DNA of 39,589 nt from Rubrivivax sp. (GTDB lineage Bacteria; Pseudomonadota; Gammaproteobacteria; Burkholderiales; Burkholderiaceae_C). The stretch covers positions 1-39,589 of the forward strand of contig JAEUPF010000109.1 of assembly GCA_016790425.1 (NCBI GenBank). The letters are read 5' to 3'. Below are positions 38,290 through 39,589 of this stretch, piece by piece; position 1 is the first letter of the stretch, and the number at the start of each line of letters is the position of its first letter. The position numbers and the translations under genes were made by a program. The notes beneath the pieces are model-generated. The model was given only the letters and a program-made list of their open reading frames with translations. It ran no database searches and was not told where the DNA came from.

Positions 38290-39330
38290 TCAGGCCCGGA
38301 AAGGCCACAGATGAAAGAGCCGCCGCACGCGCCGCCAGATCTCCAGCAGGCCGTGCGGCTCGAAGACGAGAAAGCCCATGATCAGCAGGCCGAACACCAC
38401 CTGCTGCATCGGGCTGAGCACCTCGGTGGCGCCGGGCGCCCAGGTGGCCACCCAGGCCACGCCGCCGCGCAGCAGCTCGGGCACCAGCGTCATGAACACC
38501 GCGCCCAGGATGGTGCCGAGCATGCTGCCCAGGCCGCCGACGATGATGGCGGCGAGGTAGAAGACCGACAGCTGCAGCGTGAAGTACTCGGGCGTCATCG
38601 CGCGGTAGAAGTAGCCCAGCAGCGCCCCGGCCACGCCGGCGTAGAACGAGCCGAGCGCGAAGGCCGCGAGCTTGTAGTGCAGCAGTTCGATGCCCAGCAC
38701 CTCGGCCGAGATGTCCTTGTCGCGGATGGCGATGAAGGCGCGCCCGACGCGCGTGCGAAAGAGGTTGCGCGCGCCCACCAGCATCAGCGCCGCCACCGGC
38801 ACGATGAGGTAGTACATGCGGTGGTCGTCCAGGAGGTCGAAGCCGAAGAGGCTGGCGTTGGGCACGTTGACGCCGCGCACGCCGCCGGTCACTTCGTCCC
38901 ACTCGCGAAAGACGTAGACGAGCAGGAACTGCGTGGCCAGCGTCGCCACCGCGAGGTACAGGCCCTTGATGCGCAGGCTCGGCAGCCCGACGACGATGCC
39001 GATGGCGGCGGCCACGAGCCCGGCCAGCGGCAGCGTCAGGAAGAACGGCCAGCCGCGCTGCGCGAACCACGCGGCCGTGTAGCAGCCCACGCCCATGAAG
39101 GCCGCGTGCCCGAGCGAGATGAGGCCGGTGTAGCCGGTCATGACGTTGAGCCCGGCGGCGGCGATGCAGTGGATGCCGACGAGGCACGCCAGCCCCACGA
39201 GGTAGCCGTTGGCGCCGAACGGGAAGGCGGCCAGCGCCAACGCCAGCAGCGCGAGCCACGTGCGCTGCACGCGCGTGGGCCACAGCGCCTCGTCGTGCGC
39301 GTAGCTGGCGCGGAAGTCTCCGATGCGCAT
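38290..39330 (-). CDS. livM: LivM-type ABC transporter permease
   Basis: 346 aa, about nine membrane helices. GLNVMTGYTGLISLGHAAFMGVGCY is the usual LivM signature region, and IRDKDISAEVLGI carries the EAA-like loop contacting the ATPase; a basic C-terminus ends in RRLFHLWPFRA. ATG 39330 lies 37 bases downstream of the LivH stop. It forms the membrane channel with LivH. The extended N-terminus (30 residues) before the first helix is soluble. Confidence 0.95.
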   Translation of the reverse strand: MRIGDFRASYAHDEALWPTRVQRTWLALLALALAAFPFGANGYLVGLACLVGIHCIAAAGLNVMTGYTGLISLGHAAFMGVGCYTAAWFAQRGWPFFLTLPLAGLVAAAIGIVVGLPSLRIKGLYLAVATLATQFLLVYVFREWDEVTGGVRGVNVPNASLFGFDLLDDHRMYYLIVPVAALMLVGARNLFRTRVGRAFIAIRDKDISAEVLGIELLHYKLAAFALGSFYAGVAGALLGYFYRAMTPEYFTLQLSVFYLAAIIVGGLGSMLGTILGAVFMTLVPELLRGGVAWVATWAPGATEVLSPMQQVVFGLLIMGFLVFEPHGLLEIWRRVRRLFHLWPFRA

Positions 39331-39367
39331 GGGTCGTCCGTCGGGCTCGAGGGGGTCGCTGCGGCGG

Positions 39368-39589
39368 CTACAGCCGCTCGATCTGCCGCGTGCCGAAGAG
39401 GCCGTACGGCCGGATCAGCAGGATCACGAGCACGATGGCGTAGGGCACGATGTCGCGCACCTTGCCGCCCAGGTAGCCGGCGGTGAGGCTCTCGACCAGC
39501 CCGACGACGAGGCCGGCGACGATGGCGCCGGCAATGCTGTCGAGCCCGCCGAGGATGATGACCGCCAGCACGCCGAGCGCCGCGCCGCC
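39368..39589 (-). CDS. livH: LivH-type ABC transporter permease, C-terminal 73 residues
   Basis: The frame is open at the right window edge. The visible end (VIILGGLDSIAGAIVAGLVV, then VPYAIVLVILLIRPYGLFG) is the typical last two helices of LivH, with the GGxxSxxGA loop. The N-terminus and probably livG lie beyond the window. Confidence 0.93.
   Translation of the reverse strand, partial: GGAALGVLAVIILGGLDSIAGAIVAGLVVGLVESLTAGYLGGKVRDIVPYAIVLVILLIRPYGLFGTRQIERL

Noticed and set aside
34257-39589. A dedicated branched-chain amino acid transporter operon
   Set aside because: Co-translated synthetase and beta-oxidation genes argue for a carboxylic acid substrate, and livG is not seen.

Overview
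The window is 39.6 kb of very GC-rich DNA, with tight head-to-tail operons, frequent 4-base ATGA/GTGA overlaps and a Bug/TctC-type binding protein. Together these suggest a betaproteobacterium, probably Burkholderiales of the Rubrivivax/Leptothrix/Ideonella kind; this is inference, as no taxonomic marker is present. I see no rRNA, tRNA, CRISPR array, insertion sequence or phage gene.

Region A (1-11077) is a respiratory cluster. A heme-A-synthase-like gene (cut by the window edge) is divergent from an eight-gene operon. The operon encodes a 52-aa one-helix protein, a CuA-bearing subunit II, a heme-copper catalytic subunit, heme O synthase (CyoE/CtaB), a SCO/SenC copper protein, a fusion of diheme cytochrome b6-like + 2x[4Fe-4S] + MvhD-like domain, a membrane-anchored unknown, a second degenerate heme-copper-like subunit, and a fusion of diheme cytochrome b + [2Fe-2S] + FAD/NAD(P)H reductase. 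The catalytic subunit keeps all six metal-binding histidines but has Gln where oxygen reductases have the cross-linked Tyr. I therefore favour a nitric-oxide-reductase-type enzyme (sNOR/eNOR-like) wired to ferredoxin and NAD(P)H. This is the most unusual part of the window.

Region B (11244-24754) is a catabolic locus apparently controlled by one FCD-type GntR regulator. The left arm (minus strand) holds a TctC/Bug binding protein, a GlcG-like protein, an aldehyde dehydrogenase and a heme-oxygenase-fold diiron enzyme (HDO/CADD type). The middle (minus) has two [2Fe-2S] ferredoxins, an orphan 103-aa protein and a TauE/SafE exporter. The right arm (plus) has an ornithine-cyclodeaminase-family enzyme followed by a 2-oxoacid:acceptor oxidoreductase (beta, delta, alpha, a degenerate-beta/gamma fusion, a FAD/Fe-S subunit, a second ferredoxin and a 67-aa protein). 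Its subunit set recalls CoA-acylating phenylglyoxylate:NAD+ oxidoreductase. An identical 13-bp sequence (one copy inverted) lies in both divergent promoter regions and ties the arms into one regulon. The substrate is not identifiable from sequence, but an aromatic or amino-acid-derived 2-oxoacid is plausible.

Region C (25056-29456) is an OmpR-type response regulator, its histidine kinase, a DegQ/HtrA periplasmic protease and a small secreted protein: an envelope-stress unit. Four YTMAY-like pentamers at exact 11-bp spacing precede the protease gene. Region D (29510-32139) pairs a YtcJ-like amidohydrolase with a CobW-family metal chaperone GTPase. Region E (39589-32168, minus) is a branched-chain-amino-acid-type ABC transporter (LivH partial, LivM, binding protein, LivF) leading into acyl-CoA synthetase, short-chain dehydrogenase and acyl-CoA dehydrogenase genes, consistent with uptake, CoA activation and beta-oxidation of a carboxylic acid.

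A recurring feature is in-frame tandem repeats (6, 9 or 12 bp units) inside five genes, plus a 13-bp array in a leader.
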